A stretch of 33,166 nucleotides of DNA from Rhodothermales bacterium (GCA_022821875.1 JAJECV010000089.1:1-33166); one strand, 5' to 3'. Shown: positions 1 through 8,409, counted from the stretch's first letter. Notes: a model not told the origin generated them from the letters alone. Translations and numbers: made by a program.

Positions 1-188
1 GGTGCAGGCACCGCAGACACAGGAGCAATCCGTTCGGTCAGCATGCGAAGCACATCCGCATAATGTCGAACCAGCTCTATATGCAGTTCCTGGGAAGCTG
101 CATTCTCCTGAAATGGAGGGGAGGATGAAGGTTGTAAATTCGTGAGTACGTGAGTTTGAGTGAATAGGGCTATACTCCCAAACTCCAA
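1..188 (-). pseudogene. Partial reading frame at left edge, unknown protein
   Basis: The minus strand is open from about 188 to the window edge and reads as plausible protein, including the stretch QELHIELVRHYADVLRMLTE, which looks like a helix. An in-frame TAG sits at 189-191. No ATG is visible in this part; a TTG directly follows the stop. It may be the N-terminal part of a gene that continues to the left, or the separated second half of the 86-residue frame just upstream at 232-492, which lies in another frame. I do not recognise the family. Confidence 0.35.
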
Positions 189-231
189 CTAACAATGGTG
201 CATCCCCCTCGCTGATGGGCAGATAAAGTAT

Positions 232-492
232 TCAAAAAAGTCTATCGGGCTGATCTGGTACTTCGGGTATTGATTGCCCCAGTTCCCGCTGGCGCACTAA
301 TCCAGATGTAAGCGACACCTTTTGCTTCTCGCTTAGTCCTGACACAGCCATGCTCCCCGTCTTACTTATACGATATTTTCCACCAGACCGGGGTGAGTTG
401 ACCAGCATCATTTTATTGTCGGCATACTGAACTTTTGCCGGAGTACCCCAAATGGGACACACAGCATCCGTGGCTTTGTCAGAACGCTCCAT
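232..492 (-). CDS. Small hypothetical protein, probably a truncated N-terminal domain
   Basis: This is an 86-residue frame starting with ATG. It contains CPIWGTPA, then NSPRSGGKYRIS and KQKVSLTSGLVRQRELGQ. From memory this pattern (Cys-Pro-x-x-Gly-Thr, SPRxGGxYxIS, LTxxLxxQRxxG) is the start of longer uncharacterised bacterial proteins, some found near defence genes. Here it ends abruptly at PDRLF in a run of T residues (minus strand). A shift of one base would continue as EYFICPSARG before another stop. I therefore read it as a 5' remnant of a longer gene. An AT-rich stretch (about 535-612) lies upstream and is where its promoter would be. Function unknown. Confidence 0.45.
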   Translation of the reverse strand: MERSDKATDAVCPIWGTPAKVQYADNKMMLVNSPRSGGKYRISKTGSMAVSGLSEKQKVSLTSGLVRQRELGQSIPEVPDQPDRLF

Positions 493-694
493 AAGTTATC
501 TCATTTGATTCAAGGAACTCACAATAACACACCTACAAGATGTATTCTATTATGATAATTGTTAATAATCTATATATCTGAATAAAACATGTATAATTAA
601 TTATTTTATATGTGACCCAGTCTCTCGAAATAGAAGAGGCCTATTTGATCAGATCATCTCTTTTGCCCAGGCAAATTCATCTGAATACACATGC

Positions 695-1705
695 CTATAA
701 GGGGATCCAGTACGGATACAATGATTGCGCTGGTAAACCCGTCTCTTTGCCTATCTTATCAGGGCAAGATATACTGATGGACAGGCTAACCGATTTAACA
801 TGTTCTGTACTCAGTAATTTCACACCTGAAATTTTAACAAGTTCAAAGAGTATGATACTATAGAAATCTTGCCTTTCCTTATGGCGTTGCTCTATACTTT
901 TCAATGAGGGTGTCCATATAACTATAATCCGCCAGAATGGGCAATCTGTTTTCTCCAATAGAGAGATAAATGGCTCAAGTCTACGGGAAATAAGTGTCAT
1001 AAAATCGTTATTCTGGCTCTCTCCTCTTGGGGAACAGAATGGAAGTGTGGCAAACCACAATGGTAGGCCTACTATCAGTGATCCATAACCGTATTTCGAT
1101 GGCAACTCCTTATAGGATGTTTTTTGGAATTTCTTGTTTAGCATTTTGAATACTTCATCGGCAGTTTTGAGTTGATCTTGAGGGGAAGGTATTCCCATTT
1201 TGAGATTTTTTAGAAACGCCCTGGAATCAAAACTAGGGCCTTCTTGGGGATTGTTATACCGCTGCATAAACTGCTCAACATCTTCGGGCAAGGCATTCCC
1301 AAATACCTCAGTCACTTCAAACCACTCAGATCTGCCTAACAGAGCACAACTTTCACTTATTTGATATATATATCCAAAGCCATCACCCGGCTTTTCTCGA
1401 GTTCTACCGATTTCATTAGGTTCCATCAGTAAAGAGGAAATCATCCCGACTCCCTTATTAGTCTGTCCGACCGTAGTATTTGCCGCCTGCTGGATCCAAT
1501 ACCGCTCTCTTAGACTCTTGCATGTTTTAGCTAATTCTGCCTCATTCAATATACTTTTGTCCTTGCTTCGCCTCAGGATGATCTCCAAACCTGCCAGACG
1601 GCAAGAACCAAATTTTCGATTTTCCATGATTGCGTCCATCATAAATAAAAGCATCTTGCAGAACCTTTTTACCAAGTTGGGTTCAGGTGGTTCTGAGCCC
1701 ATCAT
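695..1705 (-). CDS. Hypothetical 336-residue protein
   Basis: This is an intact frame of 336 residues with two ATG codons in tandem at the start. No signal peptide or clear membrane span is seen. The N-terminal third is basic (IMENRKFGSC, EIILRRSKDKSI) and contains a possible helical segment (ELAKTCKSLRERYWIQQAA). The middle is acidic and mixed. A hydrophobic patch (SLIVGLPLWFATLPF) lies two thirds along. Base use is clearly more AT-rich than the ATPase genes to the right, which suggests separate acquisition. The start codon is about 25 bp from a 57-bp inverted-ended element (1731-1787). I do not recognise the family; its place among remnants of mobile DNA suggests an accessory role, but no function can be assigned. 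Confidence 0.6.
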   Translation of the reverse strand: MMGSEPPEPNLVKRFCKMLLFMMDAIMENRKFGSCRLAGLEIILRRSKDKSILNEAELAKTCKSLRERYWIQQAANTTVGQTNKGVGMISSLLMEPNEIGRTREKPGDGFGYIYQISESCALLGRSEWFEVTEVFGNALPEDVEQFMQRYNNPQEGPSFDSRAFLKNLKMGIPSPQDQLKTADEVFKMLNKKFQKTSYKELPSKYGYGSLIVGLPLWFATLPFCSPRGESQNNDFMTLISRRLEPFISLLEKTDCPFWRIIVIWTPSLKSIEQRHKERQDFYSIILFELVKISGVKLLSTEHVKSVSLSISISCPDKIGKETGLPAQSLYPYWIPL

Positions 1706-1730
1706 TTTGGGGGCTGTCTAGCGCTGCCGG

Positions 1731-1787
1731 TTGCAAAATAGAATAACTTAACATAATTAATTTTGTTCAAAAACTTCCATTTTGCAT
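1731..1787. repeat. 57-bp element with inverted ends, copy A
   Basis: The ends TGCAAAAT and ATTTTGCA are exact inverse complements. A second copy of identical length lies at 8353-8409 and differs at only four positions. The interior is AT-rich. It resembles a miniature inverted-repeat element or the two fused ends of an insertion sequence. The pentamer CTGCC occurs on both sides here (1724-1728 and 1788-1792), but copy B has no such duplication. Confidence 0.7.
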
Positions 1788-1810
1788 CTGCCTCTGTTCG
1801 GAGTCTTTCC

Positions 1811-2272
1811 ACCCCAAGCGAACCGTTCACCGTGGTAGGGGCACGGGGTTCCCTGAATGCCCCGCACGGATCCGACCGTGTGTATTAGCGCAGCCGGCTC
1901 CCTTCCTTGGATCGCACCATCGTGCATAACGGCAAATTTTGCCGTAGCCGTGGGCCCCTCATCCCCATCTCAGGGTATGAAATGTGGCATGAACTCCCAA
2001 CTTCCCCTTAGGTCGGGGCCTTCGCTCCAGTAACTTCACAGGATCGCTCCCTTCCTCGTTCCGATGCTCCAATCTGACTTCTCGATTGCGTACACCACAG
2101 ACTTCGGTGTCTTTCACCTTCCCTGTGCGCCCCCAGGATGGAATAGAGCCCTCTCAGGTCCTGATAAAATGCGTGCATGCGTCTCTGGGTTTCTGGATAC
2201 CGTGGGCCCGTAATCCCCTCAGGTTGTTCAAGACACAGGGGGGAACATAGCTGCTCTCGGGGAGCTCTCACA
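1811..2272 (-). ncRNA. Group II intron-like structured region (3' part, degenerate)
   Basis: No credible protein is encoded on either strand. On the minus strand the stretch at about 1868-1901 begins GAGCCGG, has the loop CTAATA and ends CGGATC, which resembles domain V of a bacterial group II intron. It is followed by GTGCGGGG, a spacer, then CCCCTACCACGG, as in domain VI and the 3' splice end. The upstream sequence (GTGTACGCAATCGAGAAGTC, GGAGCATCGGAACGAGG) is also reminiscent of domain I-III of such introns. No reverse transcriptase and no canonical GTGCG 5' end are seen, and the domain V helix is 32 rather than 34 nt with mismatches. I infer an ORF-less, decayed intron. Boundaries are approximate. 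Confidence 0.42.
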
Positions 2273-2479
2273 GTACCTGACGCGAAACCGTGCAAGGTTT
2301 GAAACTCAAATCCTGGACTGGTCATGTCCAAAATCAAAGATCTGTAACGATTACGTCCAAATCTTTAACTCCTTTGACCTTAAAACGAAACACCTGGTTA
2401 CACATCCCTTACAATATACGGGGGGTCCAAAAGGGATATCCCCCTGGGTTAAGTCGGACGAACTATTCGGCAGAGGATT
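2273..2479. other. Intergenic stretch without a gene
   Basis: About 200 bp between the intron-like region and the end of the first ATPase gene. Apart from weak similarity of 2430-2490 to the corresponding 3' flank of the second ATPase copy (3775-3840, for example the shared TCTAATCAGGAGG/TCCTAATCAGGAGG), nothing was recognised. Confidence 0.4.
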
Positions 2480-3634
2480 CTAATCAGGAGGGTGGGAGAG
2501 ATCCTGCTTGATAAAGTAATTGTTGATGAGCCAGTCGAACATGGACGGGATCGGGATCGCATAGCGCCCATCCCGGTGGTCCAGTACGCCTTTTTTAAGC
2601 GCACGCTTGAAGGCGGTGTCCGCCTCCTGCCTGCCGACCGCCTTCACAAGGGATTCCATAATTGCTTTCCTGGTCTGTGTTTGATCCTTGCGTGCACTCG
2701 CAAAGGCGCTGGCAATGGCCGTACGGTGTTCCTCGTCTAGTCCTTTCGCCCGGATTTCATAAAATTTCGTTCGTTGCCTCCGCCCCACTTCGAGCACCGC
2801 CTGTAGACCCTGCGGAGTCATCACTCTCTTATCCGTCCGCATCTGGAGGGTGGCAGACTGCGCATAGGCAGCCACATGCTGCGGCCAGCCATGAGTCTCC
2901 CGTGCAATCGCATCAATCCAGGGCGTGGGATCCCCCTTCGCCCGACCCTCCTTCTTGAGCCAGTCATCGAGGACCTTCCGCTCCGCTTCTTCTTTCAGAG
3001 GGCCCAACTCTACATAGCAGTTCCCCTTGAATCTGGACACATCCATACCTTCAAATGCATCTGCCGTTGAACTCAAACCGGCGACGGCCAGCATCACGGG
3101 GCGGCCCATGCCGCCGTTGTGAAGACTGTCAAGAAACACCTTCACGGTTTCGTAACGCACATCCGTGGATGCCATACCCGTCCCCAGTGTTTGCGCCTCG
3201 TCCAACAGAAGAAGGAGTGGATCCTTCCCCCGTTCGATGATACTTTGAGGGGAGTGCCCAGGGAGTTTAAACTTCGCGGCCCCCTGGATTTGAATCCATT
3301 TATCAAATCCTGCATTTACGGCGATCTCATCAAGCAGATGCTTCCAGCCCCCCTCCAATATCTGACACATAGCATCTGTGTCCCAGAGCGCCTTCGTGTT
3401 GATCCTCAATGTCTCCCAGCCCTGCCCTTCCGCCAGTTCCGCACATTTATAGAGAAGTGCACTCTTGCCTGCACCAGGCGCGGCCTGGATCAGGAAGGTG
3501 GTTCCTTCCTGAGGATCGTCCCTCGCGAACTCAAGACGTTCCTTGAAGTCGGCCAGAATTCCCTTCCGCCCATGGAAGTACTTTGCCCTCCCCCGGTCTC
3601 TTATATTGGGGGATCTGCGATCAGAATCACTCAT
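2480..3634 (-). CDS. P-loop AAA-type ATPase, family copy 1 (intact)
   Basis: 384 residues from the ATG at 3634, which all copies share (MSDSDRR/MSDFVDL), rather than the upstream start at 3649. The N-terminus has the family signature RGRAKYFHGRKGIL. Walker A is APGAGKSAL at about residues 52-60 and Walker B is LLLLLDEAQ, followed by a sensor-like strand (VMLAVAGLS). The C-terminal third has HGWPQHVAAY and ends in a winged-helix-like segment (GVLDHRDGRYAIPIPSM). This layout matches Orc1/STAND-like AAA ATPases of unknown role. No partner domain is attached. Compared with copies ending at YFI, the terminal stop codon has become AAG, which adds a short tail to the next TAG. It lies in tandem with a broken copy at 3822-4980. 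Function unknown; ATP binding is well supported by the motifs. Confidence 0.85.
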   Translation of the reverse strand: MSDSDRRSPNIRDRGRAKYFHGRKGILADFKERLEFARDDPQEGTTFLIQAAPGAGKSALLYKCAELAEGQGWETLRINTKALWDTDAMCQILEGGWKHLLDEIAVNAGFDKWIQIQGAAKFKLPGHSPQSIIERGKDPLLLLLDEAQTLGTGMASTDVRYETVKVFLDSLHNGGMGRPVMLAVAGLSSTADAFEGMDVSRFKGNCYVELGPLKEEAERKVLDDWLKKEGRAKGDPTPWIDAIARETHGWPQHVAAYAQSATLQMRTDKRVMTPQGLQAVLEVGRRQRTKFYEIRAKGLDEEHRTAIASAFASARKDQTQTRKAIMESLVKAVGRQEADTAFKRALKKGVLDHRDGRYAIPIPSMFDWLINNYFIKQDLSHPPD

Positions 3635-3665
3635 GATGTATAGTGGCACCCGTCAATAGGATAGT
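3635..3665 (-). promoter_or_regulatory. Conserved leader upstream of ATPase copy 1
   Basis: The bases just before the ATG (minus strand: GGTGCCACTATACATC) match those before the other copies (GATGCCACCATACCTC before the copy at 4980, GATGCCACTTTACCTCA before 9135). No Shine-Dalgarno sequence is visible. The conservation may reflect recent duplication or a real translation or operator signal. Confidence 0.45.
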
Positions 3666-3821
3666 GAATGACTACGCTGACCATTTGTTCCCCTGTGCAA
3701 TGGGGTAACGGGCGGAGAGCCGAAAGAGCGGCTATCGCTCTATGTTACGGTCAGCATCGGGGAAATGTCCAAGGGGGAATTCCCCAGGGAGTGGGTCAAA
3801 GGGGCTATCCGGCGGGAAATC

Positions 3822-4980
3822 CTAATCAGGAGGAGATTGATCGGGTGGATCCTGCTCGATAAAGTAATTGTCTATGAGCCAATCGAACATGGACGGGATC
3901 GGGATCACATAGCGCCCATTCCGGTGATCTAGTACCCCACTATGAAGCACTAGTTTAAAGATTTCAGATGCCTCCTGCTTCTCTACATCCTGTAATAGAG
4001 ATGCTATAATTGCTTTTCTGGTCTGTGTTTGATCCTCACGTGCACTCGCAAAGGCTCTGGCAATGGCCATGCGGTGGTCATCGTCCAGTCCTTCCGCTCT
4101 GGATTTATAAAATTTTATTCGTTGTATCTCCCCCACTTCGAGCACTTCCTTCAACTTCGCTGGAGTCATCTGCCGCCCCGTTGCCCGCAGGTGGATGGCC
4201 GCAGCCTGCACGTAGGCAGCCACATGCTGCGGCCAACCATGGGTCTTCTGCATAATCGCATCAATCCAGAGAGCGGGATCCCCCTTCGCCCGCCCCTCCT
4301 TCTTAAGCCAGTCCTTGATCACCTCCCGCTCCGCTTCCGGTTTCAGCGGGCCCAGTTCTGCGTAGCAATTCGCCTTAAATCTGAACACACCCAGATCTTT
4401 GAAGGCCCGCTTCGTTGCACTCAACCCGGCAGTTAGAGCATCACGGGGCGACTAGCGCCGCCGTTGTGAAGACTGTCAAGAAACACCTTCACGGTTTCGT
4501 AACGCGCATCCGTGGGTGCCATCCCCGTCCCCAACGTTTGGGCCTCATCCAAGAGTAGCAGGAGCGGGTCCTTCCTCCGTTCGATGATACTCTGAGGGGT
4601 GTGACCAGGGAGCTTAAACTTCGCGGCCCCCTGAATTTGAATCCATTTATCAAATCCTGCATTTACGGCGATCTCGTCAAGCAGGTGCTTCCAGCCCCCT
4701 CCAATATCTGACACAAGGCATCCGTGTCCCAGAGCGCCTTGGTGTTGATCTTCAATGTCTCCCACCCCTGCCCTTCCGCCAGTTCCGCACATTTATAGAG
4801 AAGTGCACTCTTGCCTGCACCAGGCGCGGCCTGGATCAGGAAGGTGGTTCCTTTTTTGGGATCCTGCTCCGCGAACTCCAGACGTTCCTTGAAGTCGGCC
4901 AGAACTCCCTTCCGCCCATGGAAGTACTTTGCTTCTCCACGGTCTTCAATGTTGGGAGATCTGCGATCTGAATCACTCAT
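3822..4980 (-). pseudogene. P-loop ATPase, family copy 2, broken by two frameshifts
   Basis: This is a tandem duplicate of copy 1. Three frames together give the whole protein: 4980 to about 4704 (N-terminus, Walker A APGAGKSAL), about 4704 to 4433 (hypervariable middle, Walker B LLLLLDEAQ), and about 4424 to 3822 (C-terminus, HGWPQHVAAY and GRYVIPIPSM). The first shift is at a run of five C residues (plus strand, around 4697) where copy 1 has six. The second is a one-base loss near 4432-4440 just after the strand VML. Both look like simple deletions, so either the gene is dead or the assembly has two indels. The C-terminal part is the most diverged from copy 1. As in copy 1 the usual stop after YFI is replaced (GAG) and the frame runs on to a TAG. 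Confidence 0.85.
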
Positions 4981-5040
4981 GAGGTATGGTGGCATCTATG
5001 CACAAGATACGCAATTGCAGGAAATTTGTACGGATGTGCT

Positions 5041-5433
5041 TCTCCATCAGGGAAGGATTCCCCGCGCGGAATACCCCGCCCCTTTAGATCCTGCATGCAG
5101 TTGCACGAAGGCCTCGCCGGTCGCTCTCTTATATCTCTGATCCAGTTCCACTTCCCTTGCCCTGATCTATCGGATAGTGGGATGGATGATCCGGTTTTTG
5201 TGATAGGGGTCTTTCATGGCAACCATTTTAAAGAGGCGGCCGTCAAAGCACTCTTTGATAGACCACAGTCGTACTCGTGGGAGGATATTCCTGCTAACAT
5301 CTGCCGTCTTCATGTCCGCTGCCATCCTGTGCCACTTCCGGGTTTCTTTCCGATGGAGCGTATGAAAGGGAATTATTCCATAAGTAACAATGATGGGGCG
5401 CCTTTCCCATTCAGATGGATAAAACGGATCCAA
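5041..5433 (-). pseudogene. Possible interrupted reading frame, unknown
   Basis: The minus strand reads RLWSIKECFDGRLFKMVAMKDPYH near the end of an 88-codon frame that stops at 5167 (TAG). The same frame then continues after the stop with REVELDQRYKRATGEAFVQL to a TGA near 5041. Both stretches have protein-like composition. The first vaguely recalls the C-terminal tail of some DNA-modification proteins (x-IxxYFDGRxPxxPxxxDPY), but that is only an impression. It may equally be non-coding debris in front of ATPase copy 2. Confidence 0.2.
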
Positions 5434-5523
5434 TCGGGATGTTATGGTGCCTCCCCGATTGCCTACACAACATCATCCGCCTGATGCTATGCCCGCCGAA
5501 TGATAATCAAAAATGTAATCAGT

Positions 5524-5735
5524 GATACCATTGACTTCTTTCATATGGATGCCTGCGTGTAACCGTTCCCATGAAAATCCATGTGGATCTACAACTTACC
5601 TTCATTGCCGGGCTGCTGTACCGACTTCTCGGAATACGTGTCGGAGAACGAAAGGAACTCGCCGAAACACGAACCGTATCCGTCCGAAAATTGATTTATT
5701 GCTCCAGTCGGAACGAAACAAAATCGTCTGATATT
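5524..5735 (+). pseudogene. DDE transposase C-terminal fragment, frameshifted
   Basis: Two adjacent plus-strand frames read DTIDFFHMDACV (5524-5559, then TAA) and MKIHVDLQLTFIAGLLYRLL (from 5571), followed by RVGERKELAETRTVSVRKLI. This matches the end of a family of DDE transposases, in which a segment like IDFFHxxALSSxVxxKxDxDLQLTxxAxxLYRLL is followed by a short SRxIFRxFID motif. The N-terminal and catalytic parts are absent and one frameshift separates the two pieces. It is a dead insertion-sequence remnant; element ends were not found. The rest of 4981-5851 holds no other recognised gene. Confidence 0.5.
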
Positions 5736-5851
5736 TCGAGAACCTCCCCGATTTCAGATAGTGTCGGAAGACAAGAGAATTGTCCTTCATTCGGTCCCAC
5801 AGCAGGCCACACACACACCGCGTCCAACAATGCACGAGACGCATACTGAGG

Positions 5852-6361
5852 TTATCCCGCAACCAGAGCGACGACCGTTGCCAACACGCCCCCAAGCACG
5901 GCAAATACGATTCCAATAAACCAACGTAAATGGCTCATTTCCGCCTTCAACCTACTGTCCTGCGCATCTATCTTCTCCTTCAGGCTACCGTTCTGTGCCT
6001 CCAGGCTATCCATCTTTGCCTCCAGGCTACTGTTCTGTGCCTCCAGACTATCCATCTTTGCCTCCAGGCTACCGTTCCGTGCCTCCATACTATCCATCTT
6101 TGCCTCCAGGCTACTTTTCTGCACATCCATCTTTGCCTCCAGACTACTTTTCTGCACATCCATCTTTGCCTCCAGACTGGATTCTAAATGCATATGGCTG
6201 GACTTGATTTGCTCAAGGATAGGGGTAGATAACATGTTGAATAAGGATTTGGTGAACGCAACCGCCTGTTTGCCAGAACAACCCATGTGCTCCAAGAGAG
6301 TAAAGACATACACCTCTTCCTCAGTGGACGATGGGAGATCCGCTTTATTCTGTTTCGGCAT
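5852..6361 (-). CDS. Coiled-coil protein with C-terminal membrane anchor
   Basis: 169 residues. The first 55 residues are a soluble head (STEEEVYVFTLLEHMGCSGKQAVAFTKSLF). The centre is a repeated helix: two 11-residue units (SSLEAKMDVQK), then three 14-residue units (SLEAKMDSLEAQNS and close variants), then SLKEKIDAQDSRLKAEM. The end is one hydrophobic span (FIGIVFAVLGGVLATVVALVAG). This layout, a short head, a long coiled coil and a final transmembrane helix, resembles DUF1640-type proteins (mitochondrial CCDC90/MCUR1-like family in bacteria), though the match is by architecture only. Unit number probably changes by slippage. An inverted pair GTTTATTTC/GAAATAAAC (6372-6380 and 6422-6430) lies upstream and could be an operator. 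The gene stands alone among mobile-element debris. Confidence 0.75.
   Translation of the reverse strand: MPKQNKADLPSSTEEEVYVFTLLEHMGCSGKQAVAFTKSLFNMLSTPILEQIKSSHMHLESSLEAKMDVQKSSLEAKMDVQKSSLEAKMDSMEARNGSLEAKMDSLEAQNSSLEAKMDSLEAQNGSLKEKIDAQDSRLKAEMSHLRWFIGIVFAVLGGVLATVVALVAG
5965..6180 (-). repeat. In-frame tandem repeats (33- and 42-bp units)
   Basis: On the plus strand the array repeats the core ATCTTTGCCTCCAG at intervals of 42 bp and then 33 bp. It encodes the coiled-coil repeats of the 169-residue protein. The two unit lengths (11 and 14 codons) both keep the reading frame and a heptad-compatible helix. Confidence 0.8.
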
Positions 6362-6499
6362 AACTGCTTAAGTTTATTTCGGGGTAGACGGTTCCCTGAA
6401 ACTGCATCTGATTAAGTCTCAGAAATAAACCGTGAACTGACTATAGTGGAACGTATTGAACACTCTTAACTGGCTACATGACCTTGTGTTCCATCTGAC

Positions 6500-6766
6500 T
6501 TAAATACGTTCTCTTTTCTGCAATTTAGACCTGCCCCTGCTTCTTTCCAGATCGCAGGACGACCAATGCAGATCATCCCTTATTGTTTTGGATCCAACTC
6601 CACACGGGTACAGATCACATCTTCCGTATCCAGACATGAATATCCTCAGTATGGATAGATTTTCGGACGGATACCACGAACCCTGTTCAGGGAACTGATT
6701 CCAAAACGAGCCAAAATCCATCTCACAGAAAAAGAAATTATCGTCCAGTATCCCCGGCGAGCTCAC
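6500..6766 (-). pseudogene. Possible transposase N-terminal remnant
   Basis: The minus-strand frame reads MDFGSFWNQFPEQGSWYPSE, then NLSILRIFMSGYG, then SKTIRDDL. IS1182-type transposases have near the N-terminus a segment like HPSxxPxIMxRMLLxGYxxGIRSERxLxEDL, so with a frameshift this could be one. A related 40-bp stretch occurs at 32447-32485 on the plus strand. The remainder of 6362-6884 holds nothing recognised apart from the probable promoter area of the DUF4338 transposase near 6830-6880. Weak call. Confidence 0.25.
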
Positions 6767-6884
6767 CCCCCCTGCTCATGAATGCCGAGCACCACAAAGT
6801 AAATCTGCCAATCCCCTGGCTAGGATCAATTGTTGTATAATATGATTACTTGACATCTGCAAGAACGTTTTTTACCTTAGTGGT

Positions 6885-8363
6885 ATGGAGTCCTTTCAGC
6901 CACCAATATTGTCTTGTTTCCGTGCGGATCTTGCGCGTGTAAAGGAGGTTTTGGCCTCCCATCCGAGCGATGGTCGCACGGCATTGGCGCGTCATTTATG
7001 CGAGGCGTTCGGATTTTATACAGCAACGGGGGCATTGCGCACTTCGAGTTGTTTACATGCGCTGACGGTCCTGGACGGGGAAGGAAAGGTCAAACTTCCG
7101 CCGAGTACGCGCCGCCCGGATCGTCCGAATGCCCGTTTACTGTCCGAACCCATCCCCGCTCCCACCGGGGTTCCGAATCGGATTCGTGCATTGAAGGGAC
7201 TGCAAGTGGAACGCGTGAGGACCCGGGGAGCGTTGGCGATCTGGAACACGCTGATGGCCGAGGAGCATCCACAGAAGGTCACCAAGTTTGCCGGATTTCA
7301 GAAAAAGTACTTGTTCCAGAGCGATCACGGCTATCTGGGCGGAATCGGGTTTGCCGCACCGGCCCTGTATTTGGCCACGCGGGAGGCATGGATTGGGTGG
7401 ACCCCTGAGCAGCGGGACAAGTACCGCGCCCATGTGATGGGGCTGAACCGTTTTTTGATTCGTCCCGGTGTGCAGTGTAAAAACTTGGCGAGTCACCTGT
7501 TATCTCGTTCTCTGTAAAAGATGAAGACGGACATGTACGAGGACGATAGTCTGGAGATTTGGGCGGTGGAAACCTTTGTCGATCCCTCGTATTCGGGGAC
7601 ATGTTTTACGGCGGCGGGCTTTCACTGGGTGGGACAGACGCAGGGGCGGCCTGCTCCCACGAATGCATGCACGCGGAGCAAGAAGGCGATCTTTGTGTAT
7701 GAGTTCTCTTCCGGATGGCGAACGCGGCTGGGGCTGCCCGCCGCCCCGATTTATCCAATCCTGGAACTCGGCGCGGGGCCGGATGCAGATCAGTGGGCCG
7801 AGCGGGAGTTTGGTGCGGCCGATCTGGAGCATAAGGCGCGAACGGATCGTCTGGTGAAGAGTGTGGACTTGCTGAGTCGCAGTCCGGGAAAACCGATTAC
7901 GAAAAATATTGAGATCAGTCGTTCCGCCGTGGCCGGCTATTACCGATTTCTGGAACGTCCCGACACGGAGGCCATGACTCCGGAGCGGATTCTGGCCCCC
8001 CATCGTGTGCAAACGATCAAGCAGATGCGGGGGGAGGATACGGTGCTCTGCGTGATTGATAAGACCAAGATTTCCTACAGTACGCGTCCTGCCTGTGAGG
8101 GACTGGATGTGATCGGAACGAATCAGACGGAGGCCAAATCACGGGGAATCCGTATGCACACCACATTAGCCTTAACCTCGAACGGGCTTCCCCTGGGAGT
8201 GCTTCGCAACGGATTTGCGCCCTCGGATCCAGATGTTGAGCACCCGAATCGGCAGCGCTGGCTGGATGCGGTCGATGATGTGGTGGAGTGTGCGAAAGAG
8301 ATTCGGCGTTCCACGCGTATGGTCGTGGTCATTGAACGGGAAGGCCTACCTGTTGCAAAATAG
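6885..8363 (+). pseudogene. IS4-type transposase with N-terminal DUF4338 domain, interrupted and truncated
   Basis: One frame (both parts are in phase) with a TAA at 7515-7517. The first part is a DUF4338 (DruA-like) domain: AIWNTLMAEEHP, GIGFAAPALYLATREAWIGW, NRFLIRPGVQCKNLASH. After the stop, the domain continues (VETFVDPSYSGTCF, GFHWVGQTQGR). It then passes into the N-terminal half of an IS4/Tn5-type transposase: FGAADLEHKARTDRLVKS, APHRVQTIKQMR, and the first catalytic Asp in VLCVIDKTKISYSTRP. NQTEAKSRGIRMHTTLAL and PLGVL follow as usual. The reading ends at VVVIEREG, where the 57-bp element begins, so the rest of the catalytic domain is missing. The fused arrangement is known in IS4-like transposases. 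Two defects make transposition by this copy unlikely; readthrough of the TAA cannot be excluded but would still give a truncated protein. Confidence 0.85.
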
Positions 8364-8409
8364 ATTAACTTGACTTAATTAATTTTGCTCAAAAACTTCC
8401 ATTTTGCAT
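8353..8409. repeat. 57-bp element with inverted ends, copy B
   Basis: Same length as copy A (1731-1787) and 53 of 57 positions identical, with exact TGCAAAAT/ATTTTGCA ends. It sits exactly where the transposase frame is cut off and where a C-terminal ATPase fragment begins. No flanking target duplication is seen. Confidence 0.7.

Noticed and set aside
1724..1792. CTGCC on both sides of the 57-bp element as a target duplication
   Set aside because: The second copy (8353-8409) has no duplication of any length, and five bases on one copy may be chance.
2008..2337. Minus-strand 109-residue frame in the intron-like region
   Set aside because: Its composition is irregular and the sequence is better explained as structured RNA; frames like this are common artefacts in group II introns.
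5676..5691. Third copy of the word GTATCCGTCCGAAAAT
   Set aside because: The match ends at 16 bp and lies inside a different transposase remnant in another frame; one chance 16-mer match is not surprising in 33 kb.
5930..6207. Plus-strand repetitive frames (Leu/Cys- and Pro-rich)
   Set aside because: They mirror the coiled-coil repeats on the minus strand; the minus reading has a head domain and a membrane anchor and is clearly the real one.
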